A DNA stretch of 64,000 bases, from positions 3,576,001-3,640,000 of the forward strand of contig NZ_JASTWJ010000001.1 of NCBI RefSeq assembly GCF_030499515.1, in the 5' to 3' direction. The translations under genes and the position numbers were made by a program. This stretch comes from Streptomyces sp. DT2A-34 (GTDB taxonomy: Bacteria > Actinomycetota > Actinomycetes > Streptomycetales > Streptomycetaceae). A model generated the notes under the pieces. That model did not search any database. It was not told the origin of the DNA and worked only from the letters and a program-made list of their open reading frames with translations. Positions 45,300 to 55,242 of this stretch are shown in pieces (the stretch's first letter is position 1; each line of letters opens with the position of its first letter).

Positions 45300-46419
45300 C
45301 GGCCTGCCACCTCCTTCGTGGTGTTGTTGTCGGCGCCGAGGACGTTGCCGGCGGCCAGCTCCGCGCCGACCCGGCGCTGCTGGCGGCGCAGGCCCCACTC
45401 GCGTACGGCCTCGTAGGAGACGACGACCGAGAGCACGATCAGGCCCTGCATGATGACCGCGATCTCCTTGTCGTAGTCGTGGAAGTCCAGCTCGGGCGAT
45501 GCCTTGTCGAGCCAGGCCCACAGCAGGGCGGCGAACGCGATGCCGACGGGGCTGTTGCGGCCGAGCAGGGCGATGCCGATGCCGAGGAAGCCGATGCCGG
45601 TGGGGAAGTTCAGGCTGTAGGTGTGGGTGTCGCCGAGCAGGATCGGCAGGCCGGCGAGGCCCGCGATGCCGCCGGAGATCAGCATGGCGGTGAGCACCAT
45701 GCGCTTGGGGTCGACACCGCTGGCCGCGGCGGCCGTCTCCGAGGCGCCGGAAGCGCGCAGGTCGAAGCCGAAGCGGGTGCGGTTGAGGACGACCCAGTAG
45801 CCGACGCCGAGCAGGACGGCGAGGAAGACCAGGCCGTAGATCTCGCCGGCGTCACCCATGTCGATGCCGGGGACCCAGCCGGACTCGTGCATCTCGCCGG
45901 TGGTGTTGTTGTTGCCGACCTTGACGCCGAAGACGTTCGGCAGCCACAGGTAGGCGATGACCGACGTGGCGATCGCGTTCAGCATGATCGTCGCGACGAC
46001 CTCGCTGACGCCGCGGGTCACCTTGAGGACACCGGCGATGCCGGACCAGAAGGCACCGGTGCAGACCGCGGTGAGGAGCAGCAGCGGGATCTGGAGCGCC
46101 GCCGGCAGGTTCGCGTGGGCGCCGACGATGGCGGCCATCATGGCGGCGAGCTGGTACTGGCCGTCGACGCCGATGTTGAACAGGTTCATCCGGAAGCCGA
46201 TGGCGACCGCGAGGGCCGCGATGTAGTACATCGACGCCTGGTTGATGATCAGGACCTGGATGTCGGAGAACGAGGCCTGCTCGAACATCAGGGTGTACGG
46301 CTCGACCGGGCTCTTGCCGGAGGCGACCAGCACGATCGCGCTGAGCACGAAGGCCACGGCGAGCGCGATGACCGGTCCGGCCACCGCGAGGAGCACGCGC
46401 TCCTTGTCGAACTTCTTCA

Positions 46420-46420
<1 letters not shown>
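45296..46420 (-). CDS. Nucleoside ABC transporter permease 1 (NupP/BmpC-like)
   Basis: A 374-aa permease with ~8-9 helices. GFRMNLFNIGVDGQYQLAAM near 74 and VTRGVSEVVATIMLNAIATS near 133 mark the BPD_transp_2 family; LRASGASETAAAASGVDPKR is the coupling loop. Its ATG overlaps the ATPase stop by one base, so ATPase, both permeases and cdd form one tightly coupled operon. Confidence 0.93.
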
Positions 46421-48015
<1,595 letters not shown>

Positions 48016-48070
48016 CTGACCGTTGACCGCCGCGCCGGCCGGAGGGCTGCTGGACGCGTTGATGGCGCAC

Positions 48071-48076
48071 TCTCCT
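48071..48076 (-). promoter_or_regulatory. Shine-Dalgarno AGGAGA without a standard start codon in phase
   Basis: AGGAGA is 7 nt from ATC at 48063-48061, which is in frame with the ATPase. The nearest GTG (48070-48068) directly abuts the SD and is out of frame. This suggests translation from ATC, adding 16 residues (INASSSPPAGAAVNGQ). Confidence 0.5.
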
Positions 48077-48091
48077 GGGGACGGGGGTCGT

Positions 48092-48103
48092 CTACGCGCG
48101 TAG
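48092..48103. promoter_or_regulatory. Operator CTACGCGCGTAG of the nucleoside ABC-cdd-deoA operon
   Basis: Perfect palindrome 76 bp upstream of the ATPase GTG (28 bp before the candidate ATC start). It lies between the bmp1 terminator and the operon, implying the ABC operon has its own regulated promoter. Confidence 0.82.
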
Positions 48104-48140
48104 CGCCCCTATGGCCTGAAAGGGGGCCGACGCACCGCGA

Positions 48141-48192
48141 CAACGGGGTACGGGGAAGGCCCCCCAAGGGAGAGCCTCCCCGTACCCCGTTG
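48141..48192 (-). terminator. Terminator of BMP lipoprotein gene 1
   Basis: CAACGGGGTACGGGGA (48141-48156) pairs perfectly with TCCCCGTACCCCGTTG (48177-48192), a 16-bp stem, 48 bp past the stop at 48240. Confidence 0.9.
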
Positions 48193-48239
48193 AGCGGACG
48201 TAACCCCGGGGTTACCGCTGCTCAGGGTGTTGCTGTAAG

Positions 48240-49289
48240 TCAGCTCGTCTTGACCTTGATCTCGCCCTTGACGATCTTCTCCTTGGCCGTCTTGATGGCT
48301 TCCTGGACCTCGGTGTCGTCCGCGAACTTCGGGTTGGAGTTCGACAGGCTCACCTGGCCGGTCTTCAGATCGCCACGAACGATACCGGTCTCGGGCTTAC
48401 CGTCCTCGACCGACTTCGCCAGGGTGTAGACCGCCTTGGCGACGTCCTTCATCGCCGAGGTCAGGATGGAGTCCTTGTACTTGGCAAGGGCTTCCTGCTT
48501 GTACTGGTCGGAGTCGACGCCGATCGCCCACACCTTGTTGGCGGCGGCGGCCTCGATGACACCCTGGCCGGACAGACCGGCGGCCGCGTAGACGACGTCG
48601 GCCTTCTTCTCGATCTGGCCCTCGGCGGCCGACTTGCCCTTGTCGGGGCTGGAGAAGCCACCCTCCTCCGCGGTCTGCGTGAGGTACTGGGAGAGGACCT
48701 TGACCTTGGGGTCGGTGTCCTTGACGCCCTGCTCGAAGCCGGCCTGGAACTTGTGGATGAGCGGGATGTCCACGCCGCCCACGAAGCCGACCGTGTTCGT
48801 CTTGGTGCTCTTGGCGGCGGCGACACCGGCCAGGTACGAGGCCTCCTCCTCGGAGAAGACCAGGTCGGCCACGTTCTTCGCCTCGACCGTGGAGTCGTCG
48901 ACGATGCCGAAGGTGGTGTCGGGGAACCGCTCCGCGGCGGCCTTCACGGCGGTGGCGTACGCGTAGCCGACGCCGATCACCGGGTTGTAGCCCTGCTTGG
49001 CCAGCGACACCAGTCGCTGCTCCTTGTCGGCGTCCGTCTCGCCCTCGGTGGGCTCGAGGTCGGCGGTGTCGTACTGGAACTCCTTCTTCGCCTGCTCCAG
49101 GCCCGCGTACGCGGCGTCGTTGAAGGACTGGTCGCCCTTGCCGCCGACGTCGTACGCGATGGCGAGGCCCTTGTCGCCCTTCGACTCCGACGACGAGGCC
49201 GAGGTCGAGGTGCCGCCGCAGGCGGAGAGCGCGAGGGCCAGAGAGGCGGTCGCTGCGCCTGCGACCGTGATCCGGGTAATCCGGCGCAT
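48240..49289 (-). CDS. BMP-family nucleoside-binding lipoprotein 1
   Basis: A 349-aa substrate-binding lipoprotein of the ABC nucleoside importer. The signal ends LALSACGG, with lipidation at Cys ~24. IAYDVGGKGDQSFNDAAYAG is the Bmp/Med family start of the mature domain; VIGVGYAYATAVKAAAERFP and GFVGGVDIPLIHKFQAGFEQ follow. It is closely similar to BMP lipoprotein 2 upstream. ATG 49289 has the SD AGGAGC 7 nt before. A long structured leader and the operator at 49536 lie upstream. Confidence 0.94.
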   Translation of the reverse strand: MRRITRITVAGAATASLALALSACGGTSTSASSSESKGDKGLAIAYDVGGKGDQSFNDAAYAGLEQAKKEFQYDTADLEPTEGETDADKEQRLVSLAKQGYNPVIGVGYAYATAVKAAAERFPDTTFGIVDDSTVEAKNVADLVFSEEEASYLAGVAAAKSTKTNTVGFVGGVDIPLIHKFQAGFEQGVKDTDPKVKVLSQYLTQTAEEGGFSSPDKGKSAAEGQIEKKADVVYAAAGLSGQGVIEAAAANKVWAIGVDSDQYKQEALAKYKDSILTSAMKDVAKAVYTLAKSVEDGKPETGIVRGDLKTGQVSLSNSNPKFADDTEVQEAIKTAKEKIVKGEIKVKTS

Positions 49290-49317
49290 GTGTAGAGCTC
49301 CTGTCGTACTGGCGGGG

Positions 49318-49466
49318 CCGGAGAAGTGCGGGTGCGTTCCCGCGTCGTTCGGTGCGTGCTCTCGGCGTGCCGGACGAAGGTCCTCGTAGCGGAGCTACTA
49401 GGGCCTTTGGCCGGTGCGGCGAGAGTGCGTGCCGGGCGGCGTGGGGGCGTGCCTGCACTTCTCCGG
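49318..49466 (-). ncRNA. Candidate structured 5' leader of BMP lipoprotein gene 1
   Basis: On the minus strand the outer arms CCGGAGAAGTGC (from 49466) and GCACTTCTCCGG (to 49318) pair perfectly over 12 bp. Nested inside are CTCTCG/CGAGAG, then AAAGGCCCT with AGGACCTTC (one G-U), and an apical GTAGC-TCC-GCTAC hairpin, giving a rod of nearly 150 nt. Its 3' arm ends about 14 nt before the SD. The promoter predicted near 49530 would place it all in the transcribed leader. No known riboswitch class was recognised. Confidence 0.55.
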
Positions 49467-49531
49467 GTTCGCCCAGCGCCGGACGGTACAGCTCGGGACA
49501 GCTTCACAGCTACGGCGCTGGCTTTCGCCGC

Positions 49532-49547
49532 AGATTAACGCGCGTAG
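49532..49547 (-). promoter_or_regulatory. Operator overlapping -10 of BMP lipoprotein gene 1
   Basis: Minus strand reads CTACGCGCGTTAATCT: the operator with its last three bases changed to TTA, merging into a TAATCT -10 box (complement of 49532-49537). It is about 245 nt upstream of ATG 49289. Confidence 0.72.
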
Positions 49548-49676
49548 ACTCCCCTGAAAACCCCTTCTGTCCACCTTGTTATGCGCCCGTGGCCAACACC
49601 ACGTCAGACCTTGACCAAGGCCTTGCCGACAGCAAACGGAGGGTGGCGGTGGGTGACGCGGCGGTCCGGGAACAAC

Positions 49677-49712
49677 GAAGCGGGCGGGCACCCTGGGATG
49701 CCCGCCCGCTTC
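49677..49712 (-). terminator. Terminator of BMP lipoprotein gene 2
   Basis: GAAGCGGGCGGGCA and TGCCCGCCCGCTTC form a perfect 14-bp stem around an 8-nt loop, 30 bp past the stop at 49742. Confidence 0.9.
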
Positions 49713-49741
49713 ACCGGTGTACGTCGGTGACTACCGCCGTA

Positions 49742-50797
49742 TTACTCGGTCTTGACCTTGATGGAGCCGTCGATGATGCCTTCCTTGGCCTTCGCCACGG
49801 CGTCGGAGAGGCCGGCGATCTTCGCGAACTCCGGGTTGGACTCGGACAGGCCGACGCCGTTGACCTTCAGGTCGAAGGTCTGAGTGCCGGTCAGCGGCTT
49901 GTCGTCCTGGACGGACTTGGCCAGCGCGTAGACCGCGCCGCCGACGTCCTTGAGGGCGGAGGTCAGGATGTAGTTCTTGTAGTTGGCCAGAGCCGCCTGC
50001 TTGTACTGGTCGGAGTCGACGCCGATCGCCCAGACCTTGGCCTTCGCGGCGGCCTCGATGACGCCCTGACCGGACAGACCGGCCGCCTGGTAGACGACGT
50101 CGGCCTTCTTCTCGATCTGGCCCTCGGCGGCGGCCTTGCCCTTGTCGGGACTGGAGAAGCCACCCTCCTCGGCGGTCTGGGTCAGGTACTGCGAGACGAC
50201 CTTGACCTTGCCGCCGCTGGTGTCCTGGACACCCTGCTTGTAACCGGCCTCGAACTTGTGGATCAGCGGGATGTCCACACCGCCCACGAAGCCAACCGTG
50301 TTGCTCTTGGTGGCCTTGGCCGCCGCGACGCCGGCCAGGTACGAGGCCTGCTCCTCGGCGAAGACGAGGGAGGCGACGTTGTTGCCCTCGACCACGGAGT
50401 CGACGATGCCGAAGGTGGTCTTCGGGTACTTCTTGGCCACGGCCTCCATCGCGGGGCCGTAGGCGAAGCCGACGCCGATCACCGGGTTGTAGCCCTGCCT
50501 GGCCAGCGAGGACAGCCGCTGCTCCTTGTCGGCGTCCGTCTCGCCCTCGGTGGGCTCGACGTCGTCGGTCTGGTAACCGAACTCCTTCTGGGCCTTCTGC
50601 AGACCGGCGTACGCGGCGTCGTTGAAGGACTGGTCGCCCTTGCCGCCGATGTCGTACGCGATGGCGAGACCCTTGGCGTCGCCAGTGCTGTCACTGCCGC
50701 TGCCGTTGTCGCTGCTGGTACCACCGCACGCCGTGGCGGCGAGCGCGATCGACGCGACCCCCACCGCGACACGGGTCAGTTTGGATGTCCGACGCAT
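49742..50797 (-). CDS. BMP-family nucleoside-binding lipoprotein 2
   Basis: A 351-aa lipoprotein; the signal ends LAATACGG, with a Ser/Gly/Asp linker. The mature domain carries IAYDIGGKGDQSFNDAAYAG, VIGVGFAYGPAMEAVAKKYP and GFVGGVDIPLIHKFEAGYKQ. It has the same architecture as BMP lipoprotein 1 and long identical stretches, so the two are tandem paralogues. ATG 50797 follows GGGGAC; the frame from 50866 overlaps the promoter and was rejected. Confidence 0.94.
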   Translation of the reverse strand: MRRTSKLTRVAVGVASIALAATACGGTSSDNGSGSDSTGDAKGLAIAYDIGGKGDQSFNDAAYAGLQKAQKEFGYQTDDVEPTEGETDADKEQRLSSLARQGYNPVIGVGFAYGPAMEAVAKKYPKTTFGIVDSVVEGNNVASLVFAEEQASYLAGVAAAKATKSNTVGFVGGVDIPLIHKFEAGYKQGVQDTSGGKVKVVSQYLTQTAEEGGFSSPDKGKAAAEGQIEKKADVVYQAAGLSGQGVIEAAAKAKVWAIGVDSDQYKQAALANYKNYILTSALKDVGGAVYALAKSVQDDKPLTGTQTFDLKVNGVGLSESNPEFAKIAGLSDAVAKAKEGIIDGSIKVKTE

Positions 50798-50846
50798 CGT
50801 GAAGTCCCCATTCTCCAAGCCCCGCAGTGGGTGCTGAGTTCGGCGC

Positions 50847-50862
50847 ACATTAACGCGCGTAG
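50847..50862 (-). promoter_or_regulatory. Operator overlapping -10 of BMP lipoprotein gene 2
   Basis: Minus strand CTACGCGCGTTAATGT: the same arrangement as at 49532-49547, with -10 TAATGT (complement of 50847-50852), 49 nt upstream of ATG 50797. Confidence 0.75.
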
Positions 50863-51087
50863 ACACTCCTGGGAACGGGGTTTCGTCTTGCCGTTATCCA
50901 TTCGTGCCGATGGCCGGTTACGTCCTTGTGAACCACCGGATCGAAAGGCACGCGCGGGGCGATTACCCCCTTTTCCGCACCGCACGCTCCGCGCATGAGA
51001 GATACCTTCAGCGTGATGGCGCACAGGACCGCCGACCATGGGGCCAGACTCCCTCGACTACGCGCCGACTGCAAGCGGAGCGAGGGG
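50863..51087. other. Intergenic stretch upstream of BMP gene 2, no gene seen
   Basis: With the operator region and the repeat at 51088 this makes a ~400-bp gap between genes. Apart from those two elements I see no conserved frame or hairpin. Confidence 0.4.
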
Positions 51088-51170
51088 GTCAGGGGCGCGG
51101 GGCTGTGTTCGACATGCGGCTCCGCCGCGCGGGCGCGACCAGCCACAACGAGCCCGCAGCCGCCGCACGA
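51088..51170 (+). repeat. Intergenic repeat family A, copy 4
   Basis: Contains GGGGCGCGGGGCTGTGTTCG, ATGCGGCTCCGCCGCG and GGGCGCGACCAGCCACAACG. It lies just past the 3' end of the M20 amidohydrolase gene. Confidence 0.88.
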
Positions 51171-51198
51171 CCGCACCCCTACGGCGAGCACGCTCCGG

Positions 51199-52434
51199 CT
51201 AAGCCGCGGCGGCGTCGAGCAGCGCCGCCGCCGTGAAGAGTTCCACGCCCACCGTGATGGCCGACTCGTCGACGTCGAAGTCGCCCTGGTGCAGGTCACG
51301 GCCGATCCGGTCACCCGGCGTGCGGACGCCCAGGCGGGCCATGGCGCCGGGAACGTGCTCCAGGTACCAGGAGAAGTCCTCGCCGCCGAGGCTCTGCTCG
51401 GTGCCCTCGACGGAGTCGGCGCCGAGCCGGGCGGTCATGGCGGCGCGCAGCAGCTCGGTGGCGGCCGGGTCGTTGACGACGGGCGGGACGCCTCGGACGT
51501 AGTTGATCTCCGACTTGGCGCGGTGGAGGTTGGCGATCTCGTCGATGGCGGCGACGACGAGGTCCGGAGCCTGCCGCCAGGTGTCGAGGTCCAGGCAGCG
51601 TACGGTCCCGGAGAGCTCGGCGTGCTGCGGGATGACGTTGGGGGCGTGGCCGGACTCGACGCGGCCCCAGGTCACGGCGAGGCCGCTGCGGGCGTCGGTG
51701 CGCCGGGCGACCAGCGCGGGCACGTCGGTGACGACCCGGGCGGCGGCGGTGACCAGGTCGGTCGTCAGGTGGGGGCGAGCGGTGTGCCCGCCGGGGCCGT
51801 CGAGGGCGATTTCGAGCCGGTCGCAGGCGGACGTGATGGCCCCCTGCCGCAGACCGATCTTCCCGGCGTCCACCTTGGGGTCGCAGTGCACGGCGAGGAT
51901 CCGGCCCACCCCTTCGAGCACCCCGCACTCGATGACGTCGGCGGCGCCTCCGGGGAGCACCTCCTCAGCGGGCTGGAAGAGCAGCCGGACGGGACGGGGC
52001 AGCCGCCCGCGCTTGTGCAGCTCGGCCAGCACCAGCCCCGCGCCGAGCACCACGGCCGTGTGGACGTCGTGGCCGCAGGCGTGCGCCCGGTCGGGGACGG
52101 TCGAGCGGTACGGGCACTCACTCTTCGTGTCCGGGATGGGCAGGCCGTCGATGTCGGCGCGCAGGGCGAGCATGGGCTGCTCGCCGTCCCACTCCCCGAT
52201 GTCACAGATGAGCCCGGTTCCGATGGCGAGCACGCGGGGCTGGAGGCCGGCCTTCTCCAGGCGGGCCTTGATCGCGGCGGTCGTACGGAACTCCTGGTTG
52301 CCGAGCTCCGGGTGCATGTGCAAGTCGCGTCGGAACTCGACGAGTTCCGCACGGAGCGCCTCCGGCAGGGTGCCGAGAAGGGCGGCTTCCCCGGTGTGAT
52401 CGACCTCGGACTCTGGGGACATCAGTTGGTTCAC
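51199..52434 (-). CDS. M20-family amidohydrolase (IAA-amino acid/hippurate hydrolase-like)
   Basis: A 411-aa zinc amidohydrolase/peptidase that removes N-acyl groups from amino acids or similar. Key segments: FRRDLHMHPELGNQEFRTT, LRADIDGLPIPD, HACGHDVHTAVVLGAG (metal Cys/His), LFQPAEEVLPGGAADVIECG and the lid domain DGPGGHTARPH. LGGEDFSWYLEHVPG completes the site. GTG 52434 and ATG 52422 are both possible starts. Substrate unknown. Confidence 0.9.
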   Translation of the reverse strand: MNQLMSPESEVDHTGEAALLGTLPEALRAELVEFRRDLHMHPELGNQEFRTTAAIKARLEKAGLQPRVLAIGTGLICDIGEWDGEQPMLALRADIDGLPIPDTKSECPYRSTVPDRAHACGHDVHTAVVLGAGLVLAELHKRGRLPRPVRLLFQPAEEVLPGGAADVIECGVLEGVGRILAVHCDPKVDAGKIGLRQGAITSACDRLEIALDGPGGHTARPHLTTDLVTAAARVVTDVPALVARRTDARSGLAVTWGRVESGHAPNVIPQHAELSGTVRCLDLDTWRQAPDLVVAAIDEIANLHRAKSEINYVRGVPPVVNDPAATELLRAAMTARLGADSVEGTEQSLGGEDFSWYLEHVPGAMARLGVRTPGDRIGRDLHQGDFDVDESAITVGVELFTAAALLDAAAA

Positions 52435-52660
52435 CCTCTAAAGGGTAGGACGCCCGGGTGGCCAACTCGCCCTCGATCAACAAAAGTTCAACCCGTTGGA
52501 GGGAGAAAATCCGGCCGCTCGACGCATGGGTGTGAGTGGAGATGGGTAGGTAACTCTTTTCTCTACGCATACCACGCTGCGAACAGAACCGTCGGTTGTG
52601 TTCACCTGTCGGGATCGCACACTCCCGGTGAACCTCCGGACACCCGTGCGCCCGCCGCAC

Positions 52661-52666
52661 TAGGGT
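52661..52666 (+). promoter_or_regulatory. Putative -10 box of leaderless methyltransferase gene
   Basis: TAGGGT with a 7-nt gap to GTG 52674; no SD. Confidence 0.45.
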
Positions 52667-52673
52667 GCGCCCC

Positions 52674-53344
52674 GTGAGCGCCGACTTCCTCCAGGCCACC
52701 AGAGCCTCGTACGACGCCATGGCCCCCGACTACGCGGACCGCTTCTCCGACTGGCCGGCCGACAGCACCCCCTGGACCGCTCCCTGGTCACCGCCTTCGC
52801 CGAGCCGGCCCGCGAGCACGCCCCGGCCCCGGTCGCCGACCTCGGCAGCGGCCCCGGCTCCGTCACCGCCCACCTGCACACCCTCGGGCTACCGGTCTTC
52901 GGCGTCGACCTCTCGCCCCGGATGGCGGCCCTGGCCCGCCGTGCGTATCCCGGGCTCCGGTTCCACGTGGGCTCGATGACGTCGCTGGACCTGCCGGACG
53001 GGACGCTGGGCGGGATCGTCGCGCTGTACTCGATCATCCACGTCCCGACCGAGCACCTCACCGCCACCTTCGCCGAGTTCCACCGCGTCCTGGTCCCCGG
53101 CGGCCACGTACTCCTCGCGTTCCAGTCCGGCCAGTCCTCCGGCCGGCCCGACGACGAGGAGTACCTTCACCTCGCGGAACGCTTCGGCCACGACATCTCG
53201 CTCCACTACTACTGGCGCACCCCGGACACGGTCGCCGCCCACCTGGCCGAGGCGGACCTCCAGCTCCGGGCCCGCGTCCTGCGCGAACCGGAAGGCGACG
53301 AGAAGCGTCCACGCGCGTTCGTCATGGCCCGCAAACCGAGGTGA
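52674..53344 (+). pseudogene. Class I SAM-dependent methyltransferase with a -1 frameshift
   Basis: The start VSADFLQATRASYDAMAPDY and the C-terminal two thirds (LDRSLVTAFAEPAREHAPAP, VADLGSGPGSVTAHL as SAM motif I, FGVDLSPRMAALARRAYPGL) lie in different frames. The switch falls at the C-tract 52769-52773: adding one C restores a continuous 223-aa frame with SDWPADSTPLDRSLV. It is thus either a real one-base deletion or a homopolymer sequencing error. Homologues are intact in related genomes as far as I recall. Substrate unknown. Confidence 0.8.
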
Positions 53345-53556
53345 CCTACGTCGCCGACTCGCACCAGACGTACCCCCAGGACTCGGGCTGGGGCTCGGTT
53401 TCGGGCATGCGGCAACCACCGTTCAGCGGTGGGCCGTTGCCGCGCGAGTTTTCGGCCAAGTGATCACACCTAGGTAGAACTACCGAAGCGCTCCTCCCCC
53501 AGCACCCGTAGAAACGAACCCGGTGCTGCTCATGCCGAGTTGTGGAGGAACTTCGT

Positions 53557-54324
53557 ATGCCCATGCCTGGTCACTCGATACACCGTGCGCTGGCCACGAG
53601 CCTGGACGTGGTCGACGGACAGCGGGTGCTGGACCTTGGGTGCGGTACCGGCGGGACGCTTCAGGCCGTGGCGGAGCGGGCGCCGGGGGCCTTACTGCAC
53701 GGGTGCGACGTCGATCCGGAGGCGGTGGCAGCCGCGCGGACGCTGCTGGGCGGGGACGCCGAGGTCGAGGTGCACGACCTCAACAAGCCGACCCGGTACC
53801 CCGCCGGCAGCATGGACGCGGTCGTCTGCCACGACGTCCTGGAGTTCCTGCGCGACCCGGCGGCGCTGATCGACGAGGCGGCCCGGCTGCTGCGGCCGGG
53901 CGGTACGGCGGTGATCTCGCACACCGACTACGACGCCCTGGTGATCCGCGCGGGCGACCCGGAGCTGACGCGTGCCGTGTGCCACGGGTGGGCCGAGTTC
54001 CCCGAGGAGTGGATGGAGTTCAGCGACGCCTGGATGGGGCGCAAGGCCGCCGCCCTGGTGCGCAAGAGCCTGCTGTGCGTGGAACAGGTCGACACGCACG
54101 TCACCGTGGGCACGGAGCTGACCGGGTTCGCCCGGCACCGGGTGGAGCAGATCGCCGCGGCGCTGCGGGAACGCGCGGTCAACGGGACGGGGCCGCTGTC
54201 GGTCGCCGAGATCGACGAGTGGACGGCGTCGGTGGAACGGGCCGCGCGGGACGGGGAGTTCTTCTACGCGGAGACCGCGTTCCTCGTCCGGGCGACCGCC
54301 GCGTACGCGTCCGTCCCGGCATGA
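53557..54324 (+). CDS. Class I SAM-dependent methyltransferase
   Basis: A 255-aa methyltransferase. Motif I is RVLDLGCGTGGTLQAVAERA, motif II GCDVDPEAVAAAR and motif IV DAVVCHDVLEFLRDP, followed by LLRPGGTAVISHTDYDALV. The C-terminal part has DYDALVIRAGDPELTRAV and DAWMGRKAAAL, features of UbiE-like small-molecule methyltransferases. ATG 53557 follows GGAGG by 8 nt. It overlaps the DMT exporter by 4 bp, suggesting that the product is exported. Confidence 0.87.
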   Translation: MPMPGHSIHRALATSLDVVDGQRVLDLGCGTGGTLQAVAERAPGALLHGCDVDPEAVAAARTLLGGDAEVEVHDLNKPTRYPAGSMDAVVCHDVLEFLRDPAALIDEAARLLRPGGTAVISHTDYDALVIRAGDPELTRAVCHGWAEFPEEWMEFSDAWMGRKAAALVRKSLLCVEQVDTHVTVGTELTGFARHRVEQIAAALRERAVNGTGPLSVAEIDEWTASVERAARDGEFFYAETAFLVRATAAYASVPA

Positions 54325-55220
54325 CCTCCGCCGCGCCCACCGCGCCCGCCGCCTCGCCCGTCCGCACCGCCGCACCCGCAATGGCCGCCACTGTCTGCGC
54401 CATGGTCAGCGTGCAGACCGGCGCCTCGCTCGCCGTGCCCCTCTTCGACCGGGTGTCGCCGGCCGGGACGGCCTGGCTGCGGCTGAGCTGCGCGGCGGTA
54501 CTGCTGCTCGTGTGGACCCGGCCGCGGATCCGTCGTCTGCCCCGCAGCGGTCTGGGCGCGGCGGCGGCGCTCGGTTGCGCGAGCGCGGTGATGACTCTGT
54601 GCTCCTTCCAGGCGATCGACCGGCTGCCGCTGGGCACGGTCAGCGCGGTGGAGTTCACCGGGCCGCTGCTGGTCGCCGTCGCGGGGTCGCGGCGCCGTGC
54701 CGACCTGGTGTGGCCGCTGCTGGCGCTGGCCGGGGTGCTGCTGCTCACCCGGCCCTGGGAGGCGTCCGCGGACCTGCTCGGGATCGGGTACGCGCTGGGT
54801 GCCGCGGCGGGGCTGGGCGGCTACATCGTGCTGACCCAGCGGGTGGGCGACCGGCTGCCCGGCCTGCAGGGCATCGCGCTGTCCACGGCCGTGGCGGCCC
54901 TGTGCCTCGGAGTGGTGGCGGGCGGCGGGGCCAAGGCGGACTGGTGGAGTCCGCGGGTACTGGCCGTTTCGGCGCTGGCCGCGGTGCTGCTGCCGATCGC
55001 CCCGCACATGCTGGAACTGTTCGCGCTGCGCCGTCTGACGGCGGCGGCGGTCGGCACGCTGATGAGCCTGGAACCGGCGGTCGCGACAGGCATCGGTTTC
55101 CTCGTCCTCGCCCAGACCCCGGACGCGGGCCAGTTGGCCGGTGTGGTGCTGGTCTGCGTGGCGGGCACGGCGGCCTGCCGCAGCGGTACGAGGAGCGGCA
55201 CGCCGCACGGGGCGGGGTGA
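54321..55220 (+). CDS. EamA/DMT-family exporter (RhtA-like)
   Basis: A 299-aa protein with ten predicted helices in two repeats. SPAGTAWLRLSCAAVLLLVW and FQAIDRLPLGTVSAVEFTGP are family segments in the first repeat; ALRRLTAAAVGTLMSLEPAV in the second. RhtA-type members export amino acids such as threonine and homoserine. It is translationally coupled to the methyltransferase (ATGA). Confidence 0.88.
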   Translation: MTSAAPTAPAASPVRTAAPAMAATVCAMVSVQTGASLAVPLFDRVSPAGTAWLRLSCAAVLLLVWTRPRIRRLPRSGLGAAAALGCASAVMTLCSFQAIDRLPLGTVSAVEFTGPLLVAVAGSRRRADLVWPLLALAGVLLLTRPWEASADLLGIGYALGAAAGLGGYIVLTQRVGDRLPGLQGIALSTAVAALCLGVVAGGGAKADWWSPRVLAVSALAAVLLPIAPHMLELFALRRLTAAAVGTLMSLEPAVATGIGFLVLAQTPDAGQLAGVVLVCVAGTAACRSGTRSGTPHGAG

Positions 55221-55242
55221 CGGCGAGCGGGCCGACCGTGGG

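Noticed and set aside
52600..52633. GTTCACC/GGTGAAC inverted repeat upstream of the frameshifted methyltransferase
   Set aside because: A 7-bp stem with bulges in a divergent promoter region; too weak to call an operator or terminator without comparative data.
53346..53564. 72-codon minus-strand frame between the two methyltransferase genes
   Set aside because: No SD and no recognisable domain, and it spans the likely promoter of the downstream methyltransferase. The C-terminal PESWGYVWCESAT is curious but not enough to call a gene.
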